A DNA stretch of 64,000 nucleotides. Origin: Paramyrothecium sp. XJ0827. Taxonomy: Eukaryota; Ascomycota; Sordariomycetes; Hypocreales; Stachybotryaceae. The notes under the pieces were generated by a model. It did not search any database. It was given only the letters and a program-made list of their open reading frames with translations, and was not told the DNA's origin. Within the stretch, counting starts at the first letter, position 1; each line of letters starts with the position of its first letter. The translations under genes were made by a program, and so were the position numbers. Shown piece by piece: positions 34,620 through 45,355 of the stretch. Location of the stretch: assembly GCA_020881915.1 (NCBI GenBank), contig JAJFPB010000012.1:682001-746000 (forward strand). Reading direction: 5' to 3'.

Positions 34620-35499
34620 AGGTAGACGCGACGCGACAGACCAAACGGCATGCTGCCAAGTAGGGGAGGATTGACCTCCTGAAGCTGCCACCGGCATCGA
34701 GATGGAAATGGTGTAGGCGGTTGAATCACGTTCTGCATTGAGTGAATATCCACGTACCTGAACCGTAAACCCTCATTACGAGATGTTTGAGCCACGTGAT
34801 GGATGCTTGCTGATGCTGATGGCTTACAAGAGCACTGTGGTCCAAGACTGGCAGACTTGCAGGTTTCTTGGATACTGCATACAACTCTTTACTTGGGATG
34901 ACGCCTTGGAGTTTCCTGGCGTCGAAAATATCGACTCCATAGAGCCCTATGGCGTTCACGGTGCATTGCGAGCCATCTGACTGGCATTGGCTTGTCTGCT
35001 TCTTCTTCTTCTTTTTTTTTTCTTCTTCTTTCTTTGCTTCCCTCAACTATTGAGAAATCTGGACAGGAAACGCTCTGGCTGCTCAATTGACTCCGAAAAA
35101 ACAACACGCATCTTTTGTGGCAGGCTCTCATCTGTTTTCTGGCTTGGACTTTCGTGTAAGGCAGACGGCCACACCGGGTATTTTGCAATATGTGATTATC
35201 TCAACAGGCTACATTATTTTCTCAGTGTTCATATATTCATTTCTAACGTTGCTTGAACTATTGACAATCAAATGGAGGTCCACATCATGTTGATGCGATG
35301 GACAACTCGTAGAATTGTGATGGAAGCCAATATTCATGCTCAGCCCTCCTTAAAAGAATAAAAAATCATAGCATTAGATCCTCCTTCTCCGGCCAAACAT
35401 GCCATGCTCCGCAGTATCTGTGAAAACTGCTGTAAGTTCCGAGATATGTCACGCAACTTGAGGGGAAAACCTACGGTCCCAGCTCATCAATCTGCTCCC
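34620..35499. other. Intergenic
   Basis: Includes a pyrimidine run (TTCTTCTTCTTC...) at 34998-35035 and AT-rich sequence to 35400. More remains of the NACHT-type gene may lie at the left edge. No intact gene. Confidence 0.4.
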
Positions 35500-35568
35500 T
35501 TACTTGGAGTGTGTAGGGCAGCCCGCGCACGAGCAGCTAGCTCCACACTTGCAGTCGGCTCCGCACAT
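35500..35568 (-). CDS. Copper-type metallothionein, 22 aa
   Basis: A 69-nt single-exon frame (ATG 35568, TAA 35502-35500) encodes 22 residues beginning MCGADCKCGASCSC and ending with a CPTHSK tail. Six Cys lie at 2, 6, 8, 12, 14 and 17 (C-x3-C-x-C-x3-C-x-C-x2-C). As I recall it, the 22-residue Magnaporthe metallothionein MMT1 has the same length, the same MCG start, the same Cys positions and a similar THxK end. Such peptides bind Cu(I) or Zn and buffer metals and oxidants; MMT1 was reported to act in the cell wall and to be needed for infection. The frame is too short for normal gene callers. No aromatic residue is present, as usual for the family. Upstream DNA (35569 onward) would hold its promoter; I see no clear TATA. 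Confidence 0.82.
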   Translation of the reverse strand: MCGADCKCGASCSCAGCPTHSK

Positions 35569-36116
35569 ATTGTGAATGGGTTAGATGGTTTTGTCGAAAA
35601 GTTGACTTGAATCGATTTGAATGTCTGCGAAGATGTTGATGAGGAGTTGAAAGAGGGGAATGGGAAAAAAGAGGAGAAGCGATGGGCGGATATCACCGGA
35701 CTCACTAATAGCCTGACTCATCATCCACTTGGCAGTCTCCGATTAGCCGAGCTGAGAAGGCGAGGGTCTAGGCACGAGCCACTCAGATCACGACGGTTTG
35801 CGCGCAATCGAGCATGTTTATCGGCCTTGAGCCTGTTTGGGCGAGCGGTACAATAGGTGGATCATTCTTACGCACACCACACCCTCACCCTCACATGGTG
35901 CTCCGCTTGCAGCTCTACGGAGACAGCCGATGCAACATCTTTCCGACTTTGCGTTACTATACGATGTTCCAGACATTCATTCACTCCAAGTCCTGGCTAC
36001 TGCTTAAGCCTTCCCCTGCCGGAACTTGCTCGGCTTGTCCCACGAAATTTTGAGATATTTTCAGGACCGAGAACAGCCAATGATGCTACCGCACTCGCCG
36101 TGATCATTGTGGCTAC
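35569..36116. other. Metallothionein promoter side / intergenic
   Basis: Upstream of the metallothionein on its strand and 3' of the NmrA-like gene. No further gene seen. Confidence 0.45.
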
Positions 36117-37028
36117 TTAAGTGACAAGTGCCTCCAGCACGGTCTCCAAGGCGGTCGGCTCACGTCCGTGATCGAGGACCAGAGGGTCTGCAATCTCCCA
36201 AACCCCCTTGGCTGCTACCAGGGCAGCTCCAAGGGCCATGTACTCAAGGTATCTTGCTCTACCCTTCTCCTCGCGCTCCTTACCCAACAAAGCCTCAAGG
36301 TCCTCCAGGTTGCCCTTTCGAGCAATCTCAACTTCAGTGCCAGTGACATTCTTATACGCGGCGGCGAGCTCACGTACCGTGCACTCTCCCGTCCTGACCC
36401 TGAAGTAGCCGCCATTGCCTTCCTGAACACCGTTGCCAGTACAGAGAATTTCAATGGTCCAGGCCGCCACGTCGTCCAAGTCAGTCCAAGGATGCTTGAT
36501 GGTATCACCATTACCCCAATAATGCAGTGTTGGACTGACCCCGCTAACATCGAAGCCTCCAGGACCGTAAGGCGTCAGTAGATAATTAGCAAAGATGCCC
36601 GTGAAGATGTACACGGGCCGAATGCTGCTTGTCATGGCTACTTGCTGTTCAAAGGCAATGTGCGTATCGTAGTGCTCGAACTCTCCGAATTTGATGCGCG
36701 TCCAGTCGTTGTTCCAGCAAGAGGCGATGAAAATGTTTACTCCAGCACGCTCGGCTGCGCGGAGCAGTAACAGGTGGCCGTCCAGGTCCAGGACTGCCTG
36801 TGGGCTGTAGGCACAAATGACCGCGTCGACCCCTTTAACAGCTGTATCCAGGGCGGCTATGTCGTAGTAATTCTCGCTTGTAACGAAGGACTCTAGTTTT
36901 GTTGATAGGTTGGAGCTCAACTTTGACGCATCTCGACCAAGGCCTCGAACTGACAGACCACGAGCCACGGCAACGGAAGCCAGGCGATGGCCCAACTGGC
37001 CAGTCACGCCAGCAATCAGGACAAGCAT
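36117..37028 (-). CDS. NmrA-like NAD(P)-binding oxidoreductase
   Basis: Single exon, 303 aa, start MLVLIAGVTGQLGHRLASVA. An in-frame ATG-less extension upstream is less likely. The N-terminal Rossmann motif is GVTGQLG (GxxGxxG). Further features of the NmrA/isoflavone-reductase branch of atypical short-chain dehydrogenases are AVKGVDAVICAYSPQAVLDL, the adenine-side region GRDASKLS, and PVYIFTGIFANYLLTPYGPG with the substrate loop. The catalytic Tyr/Lys pair of classical SDRs is not evident, as usual for this branch, so it may be a redox sensor or a secondary-metabolite reductase. No signal peptide. It is intact although it sits among relics. Its promoter side faces the HeLo-like and zinc-cluster remnants. 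Confidence 0.85.
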   Translation of the reverse strand: MLVLIAGVTGQLGHRLASVAVARGLSVRGLGRDASKLSSNLSTKLESFVTSENYYDIAALDTAVKGVDAVICAYSPQAVLDLDGHLLLLRAAERAGVNIFIASCWNNDWTRIKFGEFEHYDTHIAFEQQVAMTSSIRPVYIFTGIFANYLLTPYGPGGFDVSGVSPTLHYWGNGDTIKHPWTDLDDVAAWTIEILCTGNGVQEGNGGYFRVRTGECTVRELAAAYKNVTGTEVEIARKGNLEDLEALLGKEREEKGRARYLEYMALGAALVAAKGVWEIADPLVLDHGREPTALETVLEALVT

Positions 37029-37598
37029 TTTGAATAGAGATGGCTCTTCACCCAAGAAATCAAGTTGTATCGTCCCTGCAAGTTCAGGCAGACTCTGGTC
37101 TGCTCGCGCTGAAATTTGATGGAAGGTGTGTCCTGTGACTTGGATGGAGTATGACAGGGCAAAGAGGACTTTGTGGCTGAAGCTCTTCGAAGATTCAGAT
37201 ATTTATCTCGGACTTTTGAGAGAGCAAATTGAGGATAATATGCATGTTTCATTAAGAAGTCCTGAGCGGACTTTGACAAATGAGCAGCGGAGGTAGGCGG
37301 AGTTCTGAGTTGATTTGTAATCTGGGTGTAGATCTATCTGCCGACACGTATTGGAAGGGGATCAACCATAGAATCGTACGCGGACAGAATGTTATGTGAT
37401 GCTTGGGGTATCAGTGTGTTCCGCGTCTGTCCATTAGGCCTTAATCGACAGCTGCTATCTCGAGGTTTATTGGGAGGGTGCTGGGCATTTATTAATGGAA
37501 CTCATGGAAACAGAGGACTGGATTTGCAGGATTGAAGACATAGGCCAATTACTCCATGAGCGCTGCCGGGTAAGGCCACGGCCTCACTCCTCTTCAGG
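37029..37598. other. NmrA-like gene promoter side
   Basis: No gene seen; AT-richer sequence. Confidence 0.45.
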
Positions 37599-37853
37599 CT
37601 ACAACTGATCTCTGGCATCTCGGTAAAGCAAGCTACAGTTATTTCCTGGAACATCTTCAGTCAAGACTTGATCGGCTGCATCTAAGATGGCTCTGAGAGT
37701 GGAGTGGTTATCCGGACGTTGTCCCCACGGAGTCCAGGCATGACTCAACCTTTGGATATCAACCAGAATCTGATAGCGTGGCACATTCCGGCCCAGCAGG
37801 CTCTGCATGTCAAAGCAGCCTTCCAAAACAACGAAAAGGAGCACAAGGTGCAT
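37599..37853 (-). pseudogene. Possible HeLo-like domain relic
   Basis: An 84-codon frame reads LEGCFDMQSLLGRNVPRYQI, then LVDIQRLSHAWTPWGQRPD and ILDAADQVLTED. The order (CFDxxQLGR, YQxLxxDIQ, WGQ, then a helix) resembles the HeLo prion-inhibition domain found at the N-terminus of HET-S-type and STAND proteins. There is no proper start, no downstream domain, and the frame is short. This is a pattern-memory call and may be wrong. Confidence 0.25.
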
Positions 37854-37867
37854 ATCCGAGGGAAGAC

Positions 37868-37999
37868 TGAGTCACAGTGTACACCACTTGTCGTGCTCGG
37901 AAGACAAAATGCCACGATGAAAGGCGATGGGGCCTTGGTGTGCGCGTCTTAAGGACTTCTGCTCTCGGCTGGCGCCGCCATGACAAATTTCCGAGCGAA
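37868..37999 (+). pseudogene. Broken Zn2Cys6 cluster relic
   Basis: Plus-strand frame from 37877 reads YTTCRARKTKCHDERR, which fits the first half of a zinc cluster, except that the first Cys is Tyr (TGC to TAC). The second half appears in another frame about 40 nt on: MGPWCARLKDFCSRLAPP, then TGA. A frameshift between 'DER' and 'GPWC' and the loss of one Cys of the CxxC pair show decay. No regulator domain follows. Confidence 0.45.
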
Positions 38000-38870
38000 C
38001 GGAGCTGTTGGAACCTGCTTCAGCCCGAGAGAGCAGTAAGGGCCCGGTGTTTCTTGAAATTGGCATCCCGTCACTTGTTAGGAGTTTAATTGAGTGACCC
38101 GATGTCAAGAACCCGCAAACTAGTGAAAATCATCAGCCGGGAGCAGATGCTACCCAGCCGGCATTGGCGTATCCTTGTCGCGGAAACAATGAGACAGCAA
38201 GTCTTGGTAATATTCCAAATGAGGAGCAAAGGTATGCAAGTCTTGCCCCCGGCTACTGTCGCCTGCTTCGCTGTCAAGCAAAACATAATCTGATCATGGC
38301 GTTCACCGCGTCCAGGGAGTGAAAATAGATTTCAGTGGATGCCTCTGATGCATACAACATCTGAGATTGAGAAGCTCGAACGGGACGGTGGCGTTTCCCA
38401 AATTTGGCTGACCATAGTGGTCCTAGACGGCCACATTCAAGCGAGGGCCTCGTCAGATTGGCGAGCATAGATGACGTCCGCTATGGGGAAGAGTATCTTG
38501 GTCAATACAAGCCCCATAGTACTGCTACTGAGAAGATGACCCGCCATGTCTTTATGAAAAGAGCCTGTGAACAACACTGTTCAACCGCTTTTGTGAAAGC
38601 CCACGGAAAAGTTCCATCAAGGTGCACACAAATGAAACTCAATTTTCGACTCACAGCGGGACTGTCGATTAGCACTCTCGGTTCGGCCTTCAGACGTCGG
38701 GAATATTGGGATGGTAAAGTTTAGGCGTACGTGGTAGAACTCTAAGCACTGGGAATGAGTCACGCCAGACTTGGCTTCGGCATGCTTGGCTTTCCATCCC
38801 TCGACGGTGGGCTCTTTTTTCTTCTGCTGCAGAAACAGACATAAGTAAGCTTTCTCACCTCATCTGCGGA
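38000..38870. other. Intergenic with possible relic DNA
   Basis: Short frames on both strands (for example 38274-38468 minus, 38404-38724 plus) have no recognisable domain. Probably decayed DNA and the promoter of the P-loop gene. Confidence 0.4.
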
Positions 38871-39569
38871 ATGTCCAAAAAGTCCACTATGGCGATGCCA
38901 CAGCGATACAGTCCTACAGTCGTCAGGAATGACACGGACGCCATCTCGACTGGGCCCAACCTCCACATGCCACCTACAGCTGGAAGGATAGTCGTCCTAA
39001 ATGGCTTCCCGGGTACGGGGAAGCTTACCATTCTAAGGCAACTCAAAGAGCTCCTGCCCGCCAACACGACCTTTCTTCTGGACAACCACTTGCTTATCGA
39101 CCCTGTTGTAGCAGTCATACCCGACCGAAGCGATGAACACCACGAGCTGAGACGTAGTGTCCGTGCGCCCATCTTTGAAAGCTTAGGAAAACGAGCACAG
39201 GAAGGCTGCTCTATCCTCATGACGGCATGCTTGGCTGAAGACAACGAGATAGATACTGCCTTCCTTGAGGAGCACATTGGTTTAGTGCGCGGAACCGACA
39301 TCCCCATCTTCTGGGTGAATGCCCACTGTGATCAGACTGTCCTGGAGCAGCGCCTCAGGAGCGCCGAGCGCTGCCTTGGTCCCAAGACGAAGCTAACGGA
39401 TGTGCACGCGCTCCGGGCCCTGATGCATAAGCACCGCCTCATTAAGCCCAGCAAGATTGCCGACGGATCTACGAGGCTGATAGAAAGAACCTTGGATGTG
39501 AGCGGGCCGGTGGAGCTCTCTATCAGCCGTTTGATGAGCGCGATCGGATTTCCACGGGGTGTCTGTTGA
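38871..39569 (+). CDS. P-loop ATPase/kinase-like protein
   Basis: Single exon, 232 aa. An N-terminal polar stretch is followed by GRIVVLNGFPGTGKLTILRQ, where GFPGTGKLT is a Walker A loop (residues about 45-53). Strand-plus-Asp segments follow (TTFLLDNHLLIDPVV; GCSILMTACLAEDNE), then IPIFWVNAHCDQTVLEQRL, which resembles the lid/late-strand region of AAA_33 or chloramphenicol-phosphotransferase-like small-molecule kinases. This suggests transfer of phosphate to a small substrate, but the substrate is unknown. An alternative start is the Met at 38889. It stands alone between relic DNA and the A/B cassettes. Confidence 0.75.
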   Translation: MSKKSTMAMPQRYSPTVVRNDTDAISTGPNLHMPPTAGRIVVLNGFPGTGKLTILRQLKELLPANTTFLLDNHLLIDPVVAVIPDRSDEHHELRRSVRAPIFESLGKRAQEGCSILMTACLAEDNEIDTAFLEEHIGLVRGTDIPIFWVNAHCDQTVLEQRLRSAERCLGPKTKLTDVHALRALMHKHRLIKPSKIADGSTRLIERTLDVSGPVELSISRLMSAIGFPRGVC

Positions 39570-40407
39570 AGCTAGGTAAAGCAGTCAACCCTCGTCAACG
39601 CGGCGTCGACGAACTGGCCTACATCGTACCCAAGGACCCTCCAATGAGCCCCAGAAAGGAATTTCATGTGCGTTGCATTTTCGCAGCGGCAGCAGTTGCT
39701 GATGAGATCGAGCGAATACACCCAATAGCGCGATTGGGCACAGCGTTCGTTTGCTGAAAGGGGTTGTTGCTCATCAAGCCTTCACTTGGTCCCTACGCCT
39801 AATCGGAATCGAGAACTTTCGATTCTTTGTTATTGTTCGAATCAGCATCAGAGCATTTGTTCCTTTCAAGAGGGTGGTTCTTTCAAGATGGGATGCGCGT
39901 GATTCCTCAAAGAAATGTACGACGTCAGTCCAGACCACCAGTGCAACAAAGACCTTGGATATCAGACCTGATTGGAGCTCTGTGCTGTTGTGAGTCATCG
40001 CCCGGGATGTCATCTTTGTTACAATCTTGAGGCCGCTGCAAAGCCACCAGCTCACTGTCAGTGCTCATGTGGTGGGTGGGCATAGGTAGGCTGAGCGATG
40101 ATCAACACTCAGGTACACAGAACGTCCTGGGGCTGTCCCATTCACGACCTGTGCTCCGCTTGGACTCAGAATCCGTCCGGTTCGTGACAAAGGAAGCGGT
40201 GAATACCTTGGCCAGGCCCTAGGTTCAAATAAGCGATGATTTCGCGCGGCGCACTGCAGTATCGAACCCCAGTCCGATACGCATGAGATCGAGTGGGAAG
40301 ATCAGCCGCCAGTGAACAGTGATATTTACCAACTTCCACTGCCGCACCACTACCACTACAGGTTTCTTAGCCACAACCCCGAGTTCGACAATCCTTTTGA
40401 CACGACG
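39570..40407. other. Intergenic, promoter of gene A
   Basis: No gene seen; mixed short frames. Leader of gene A begins somewhere after about 40250. Confidence 0.4.
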
Positions 40408-42190
40408 ATGGAATCAGGCAAAAGCCCGGCTCTCAAGGATATGGAACAGTCGGAGGGCACGTGGAAGACGATGCGGACTATTAAAGGAGCACGCAACGTA
40501 AAGTCGCTGGAGGAGGTCGATGAGCGCATTCGTGATGTATTCACCTTGAATCGGTCCCCTTTCGGGGAGTACAGCTACACCTGCCGTCTCCATCCCAATG
40601 TGAAGATTCCTCCTGGTGTCGACATTCCCCTGACAATCTCTGGCTTCCCGGTGGTCATCCCGGCACAGGCCCACCAACCACCAGACCACGCACTTAGCTG
40701 TCCCCGCGATCCCCTCCGCTCGCCTATCAACCCAGGAGCTCAACTCTCCGACGAACTGGCTCAGCAGATTCTTTCTCTTTATGACGAGGCTCTCGGCTTC
40801 TACCTCTTGGTTGACGGCCAGCTCCAGGTCATTGTACCACGAGACTTCGACACTGCTCGCGCGCTTGAGAAAAGGCCCCGTTGTTTTGGCGGGCTTCGCG
40901 TCAGTTACGTGCTCGAAAGCTTCCAGCAATGCCCTATCTACAAGAATTTGCAAAGGATTAATGCACCCCGAACAGGTAGGCAACAGGGTGTCCCTGATTC
41001 CAGAGACTATCCGACTGACCGATACTTTGCTAGAGAGAAGCATGACGATGGCCGATCACATGCGTATTAATCTTGACGAGGGACGCCGCGGGGGGCGGGA
41101 ATATCCTTATTCCACCGAAACCGCTGTAGGCGTAAGAACAAGGGATGACAACTTATTTTATCTTACCGTACCGGAACATCTTGTGCACAAAACTGGCTAT
41201 GCCCAAATGAGAGATCATCCTTTGAACAGAGGCGCGAAGGATGTAAAATTCCTTTACTGTGATGTTGAGACAGAGTGTCTCGAGACGGGTCGACCGGTAC
41301 GGTGGGATTGAACCCCTTGACAAGTTCAGATTGAGTTCGCTAACTCAGAGTCGAGATTGGAGGTCACTTTTCGGCTTCGAGATTAGACCCAAAACCTGAT
41401 CCTAAATTGTGGCCCGTAGGATGTTCACATGATTTGTTGGTCATACATGCCACAGATTGGCATCCCGCCTGTTCCACGAAATCATACGAGAATGTGAATT
41501 TGGTGCAGGCGCCAGTACCGACAACTTGGGTGTCAAGAACAGAGTGGCAGTCGATGAACCTCCACGAAACCAGCTTCTTTCTCTGCCGAGGCGCCAATTC
41601 GCTCGAGAAGCCGGAGCGCGATTTGCACCTGACTGCAGAAGAATTTGCCAGAGTGTCGTATCCGTACCAGCACGTTCCGATACAAGATGATTATCCAACG
41701 GGAAAGGAACTATATCTAGCCGATTTTGAGTGCCTGGTGAGTCGGGCCATTCCCATGCCCTTCCTTCCCGACGATACTGACCTGGCGCAAGGTTGTTGGG
41801 CAGAGCTTCTTCAGGGCCACTAGGCCCAGACCCAGCAAGGGATTCTTCTCCTTATCCAAAGGTTCGAAGAGCGGTGCCCAGGACGCCTCAGGAGACAGGC
41901 CCTGCGCGGTAGGCCGATCAATTCTCTTCCGGTCGCCTTCGCCCGCGACAAGAGGCATCGCCAACCAACACATTGGCGAAGCCCTCTGCGTGCTCGAGGA
42001 GCGTAGTGATGGGAAGCGGCGTGCCAGAGTTGCAGGTTTCGTGTCTTTCTCTCAATTGACCCACACGGTGGACATTGAGCCGCAGCCTGACGAGCTTTTA
42101 GATTGGCGCCCTGAATCCTTTGCGCACGAGGCCTTCTCTGGTGCTTTTCAGGTTCCCATGGTCTTGCTGGAAAAGCATGTTATATGCTGA
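40408..42190 (+). CDS. Cassette gene A, unknown fungal family
   Basis: Four exons: 40408-40975, 41034-41296, 41356-41736 and 41804-42190; 532 aa. Intron phases are 1, 0, 0. The model was built by matching its paralogue at 45356. Intron 2 uses donor GTACGG and acceptor GTCGAG after a CTAAC branch, and is the weakest join. The best-kept block near residues 112-175 reads PINPGAQLSDELAQQILSLY, then LGFYLLVDGQLQVIVPRDFD and RPRCFGGLRVSYV. The C-terminal block has RARVAGFVSFSQ and SGAFQVPMVLLEKH. No signal peptide or membrane segment. I recall similar fungal hypothetical proteins ending in AFYGAFQVPxEL, with no assigned function. It faces gene B, 505 nt between stop codons; this arrangement is repeated downstream. 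Confidence 0.75.
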
Positions 42191-42694
42191 TGCAGCCAGG
42201 GGTTAAATCCTCGATGGCCAAGATCTAGGTGTGTCTCCAACAAAAAGGAACGGACGACTTGGTTGTCAACAGCGGACCAATCTGCATTAGGATCTGCTGT
42301 CTAGTTCCTTACAGATTGCTTAAATATGATATCTCCTGCGTCCTTTGCGTAACCTGTCCCTGTCATGGAAGACTCCATGTATCCATTCAGCACCATGGAC
42401 ACAATGCAAAAGTGGGCAATGGAATCCGCAGTTACTCGCCCTTGATGAGCCTGACCATTGTTGCGCTAAGAGTAATCAAACCCACAATGAGAGCACTTAT
42501 AGTAATTCTACACAAGTCCGGTTAACGTCTTTCAGGATGTGATGATGGTGGCTGCTGACTTACCTTATGCCCCAATATGCTACCTGGTCACGATGGTCTT
42601 TCAATAATGGCCGGAAATTTTTTGGTTGCGCCTCCTCCAGGGCCGTTTGCAATGCCATTATCCGGGGCCACAGGTGCATAAAGCGGGGATAGTC
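42191..42694. other. A/B convergent 3' intergenic
   Basis: Both 3' flanks; AT-richer. No gene seen. Confidence 0.5.
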
Positions 42695-43854
42695 CTACGC
42701 ACCCTCGCCTTTGACCTCCGCCAGCTCTTTCAAGTACGCGTCCTGAGGAAGCTGCAAAGGGTCTCCCAGCAACTTCATACTGCTCTTAGAAAGTGCGTCG
42801 CCAAGAAGGCGACGGCGAAATCGAGTTGACGAGCAGTTGGCACAGAAGCACCACCAACGTAGACCAACGGCTCTGTGCCACTTGGAAGGATGGACGGGAG
42901 AAAAGAGGAGCGTGTAACTGAGCTGGACCTCCTCGAGGAGCTCTTTGCTTATTCCGCCAATGTCGAGAAGGAGCTTCCGAAATTTCGCGCTCCTAAACAC
43001 GCACGGCAGTGCAAACACTTCAATGTACTGGTCCTTCCCATGCTTTGTGATAAGCAAATGTCTTGTAACATTGTCTGTCCATCGTATTTGGATGTCGGCC
43101 CAGGTTCTCAGCTTTTGTAGATTGAGGTCGCAGTTCGGAATGGCGAGGGACTCAGTAAACCCGGCCTGAAAGTGTTCCGAGAAAGGAATCGGAGCCAGGT
43201 AGACGCGGTGTGCCGGTTCCCCCGATGAAGATGGCGCAGGTGCGAGGCACAAGTAGCCCGGCTGGCGGCCCTCAGTACGCGACGGAAGGAGCCCGGATCT
43301 GACAACCAGCTCTTTCATTGTGCAAGCATTCGGTAGGTGTTCGTTCGTGGTCGGCGGAGAAGAAGTGGGAGCCTTTAGGTACGGGAATCGGCCCAGGATG
43401 TGGCGTGGTACTCCTTTCCCTTCCGGACGGACGAAGTAGGATTTCATCAAGACTGCAAGTCCCAACAATAGAAAGCCTTCATCCTGAGTGACTCGTTCTA
43501 GAACGTCCGATCCGGATAAGAGGTCGTCTTGACAGGACTGGTGCGCGAGCCCTGCCAAACACTTGTGGCAAGGTCGAATCGTTGGTTGGACTCCGCCTGC
43601 TCATCCGTTCAGTGGCCGCCTGTGTTGCAACTGGATGTCCACGACAACTCACCGGTAAATGCTAGGATGGCTTCGACAAAGAGATCCAGAAACGCCTCCT
43701 TGCTCCTTCCTTTTTCAGGTATGTTCGCCCACACGTAAGTTGCATAAGCCTCAGCATCGGCCAGAGAGTTGAACCTTAGGACCTCCTTGATCCGGCTGAT
43801 GGACGCCTCGGGAGGTTCGCCAGGGTGCCGGGCGTTACCAGGTGTAGGTTCCAT
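42695..43854 (-). CDS. Cassette gene B, unknown fungal family
   Basis: Exons 43854-43653 and 43596-42695, 56-nt intron (GTGAGT...GAGCAG, phase 1); 367 aa. Exon 1 begins MEPTPGNARHPGEPPEAS and contains KGRSKEAFLDLFVEAILAF. Exon 2 holds the best-kept block: DLNLQKLRTWADIQIRWTDN, TRHLLITKHGKDQYIEVFAL, then GISKELLEEVQLSYTLLF and the Cys cluster WWCFCANCSS. I recall fungal hypothetical proteins with the same IRWTDxLxxHL...LLxEVLxSYxxLF order, with no known role. No signal peptide or membrane helix. The paralogue lies at 47609-48842 and keeps the intron position. It is convergent with A and divergent from A' across 1.5 kb. Confidence 0.75.
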
Positions 43855-45355
43855 GTTGCGGAGGGTCGTTGAAGCTGCTCGGTTCTCGTCTTCTCAGTGC
43901 TCGTAGATGCAAAGGGGACAGTGGTTCGAGGTAGATTGTGTGTTGTTTCCGTGGTTGAGTCGGGCGCTCTCATTCTTTATATGTGAAGGGCATTGCCGCG
44001 CCTCAGCAGCGATCTATTACATCATTTCGAAGTAGTTCCTTATGACAAGAGCAAACAATCGCCGTCATCTGGCAGAGAAGCAATGTCCCAAACAGGCGGT
44101 TGAAACTAGAGAGCCGATACTCGGGATTAGGCAGCATTGGTGTAACAATAGGGGCAAAGCTTTATTGTCTCGGCCCAGCACACCTATAGTCATGGATATC
44201 TTGATAACACATTCGCACGTGGCTCTTTGATCATGTGCTGCTGTACAACAGGCAGCTGATACTCGGGATTAGGCAGCATTGGTGTCACAATAGGGCTAGT
44301 TCTTCATTGTCTCGGCCTAGCACACCTATAATCACGGACATCTTGATGATAAATTTGCACGTGGCTCTGTGATCATGTGCTGCTGTACAACTTCACCTTC
44401 GTGAGCTTGGGTCGATGTACAGCCTCTCCAGGCTTTTTGCCTACGCGGCGCATCCATTCTGGTCGTACTGCTTCATACTTCGGTGACCATTACCTCAAAT
44501 ACTACAAACCAGGCTCGAGAGCCGATTGGAGGGGCCATTCAATCAAGGAACCCGACTCGAATGAGGTGGTGTGAGCCAGAGAGCCGAATCATCGCAAGTC
44601 TGACAACACAGGGTTCGCGTTGAGTTGCGTTACAGTGTGGCTTCCAACATGAAGCTACGCTGATCCGAAAATAGAGTCTCAAAGGCAACTCTGGATACTT
44701 TCTTTGGTACGTATTTGTTCCCCTTACTCCGCTCGCTGGGCGTACTTTTATTTCACCTGTTCTTGTGTTGGTGTGTTGGGGCGAGGAGGGCGGTGGTAGA
44801 GCCGCCTTTGTTCAAGGTGATATTGGTTCAAGGTGATACTGTACATTCAACCCATTGACATCAAATTGGCCGAGGATGAAAAGAGCCGAAGCCTAGCAGT
44901 ACAGTGGACCGGGAGGAGTTCAGCATTCCTTTCATGCCGCACGGTTCGCACCCATGAAACAAAGCAACTGCAGGTTTGAAAGGCCCTGGCAATGCAATGA
45001 CGTGTGAGCAGAGCTTGGTGGTTGTCCTAAATCACCGCACGAGCAGCATTCCTTTGTGGCCACTGCATGGCGTGACAGGACTGTATCCCTCTGGTCAACC
45101 GTGAAAGGGGCTGCGACAGAGATTCTCACTGCCACGAAAAGCGTGCACGCGGTTCGATCTCGCAACCTTCGGGCTGCTCTTCTGGACAATTCCGTATGAA
45201 AGCCCATTGAGGCCTAGATAGCTCAACATAATAAATATCCTCCCTCCCGGCTCGAGATTTCATGCTGAGCGTCCTTCCGTGGACTTCTCCCTGAGTCAGG
45301 CAATACACTCCAACCACGCTGATTTCGCTCTGCTGCTGCACTTCCGAGACACACT
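43855..45355. other. Divergent B/A' intergenic
   Basis: Shared promoter space of B and A'. Holds the tandem repeat at 44116-44391. Around 44513-44572 two short words (GAGCCGATTGGAGG and ATGAGGTGGTG) recur in the same order as in exon 1 of A', possibly a small relic. AATAAATATCC near 45229 is TATA-like for A'. Confidence 0.45.
44116..44391 (+). repeat. Imperfect tandem repeat, 2 x ~134 bp
   Basis: Copy 1 spans 44116-44249 and copy 2 44258-44391 (142-bp offset). Both start GATACTCGGGATTAGGCAGC and end TGTGCTGCTGTACAAC. The differences are mostly C/T and A/G changes. Placed between the start sites of B and A'. Confidence 0.8.

Noticed and set aside
45140..45175. GGTTCGATCTC as tRNA T-arm
   Set aside because: Stem does not pair and no other tRNA arms are found.
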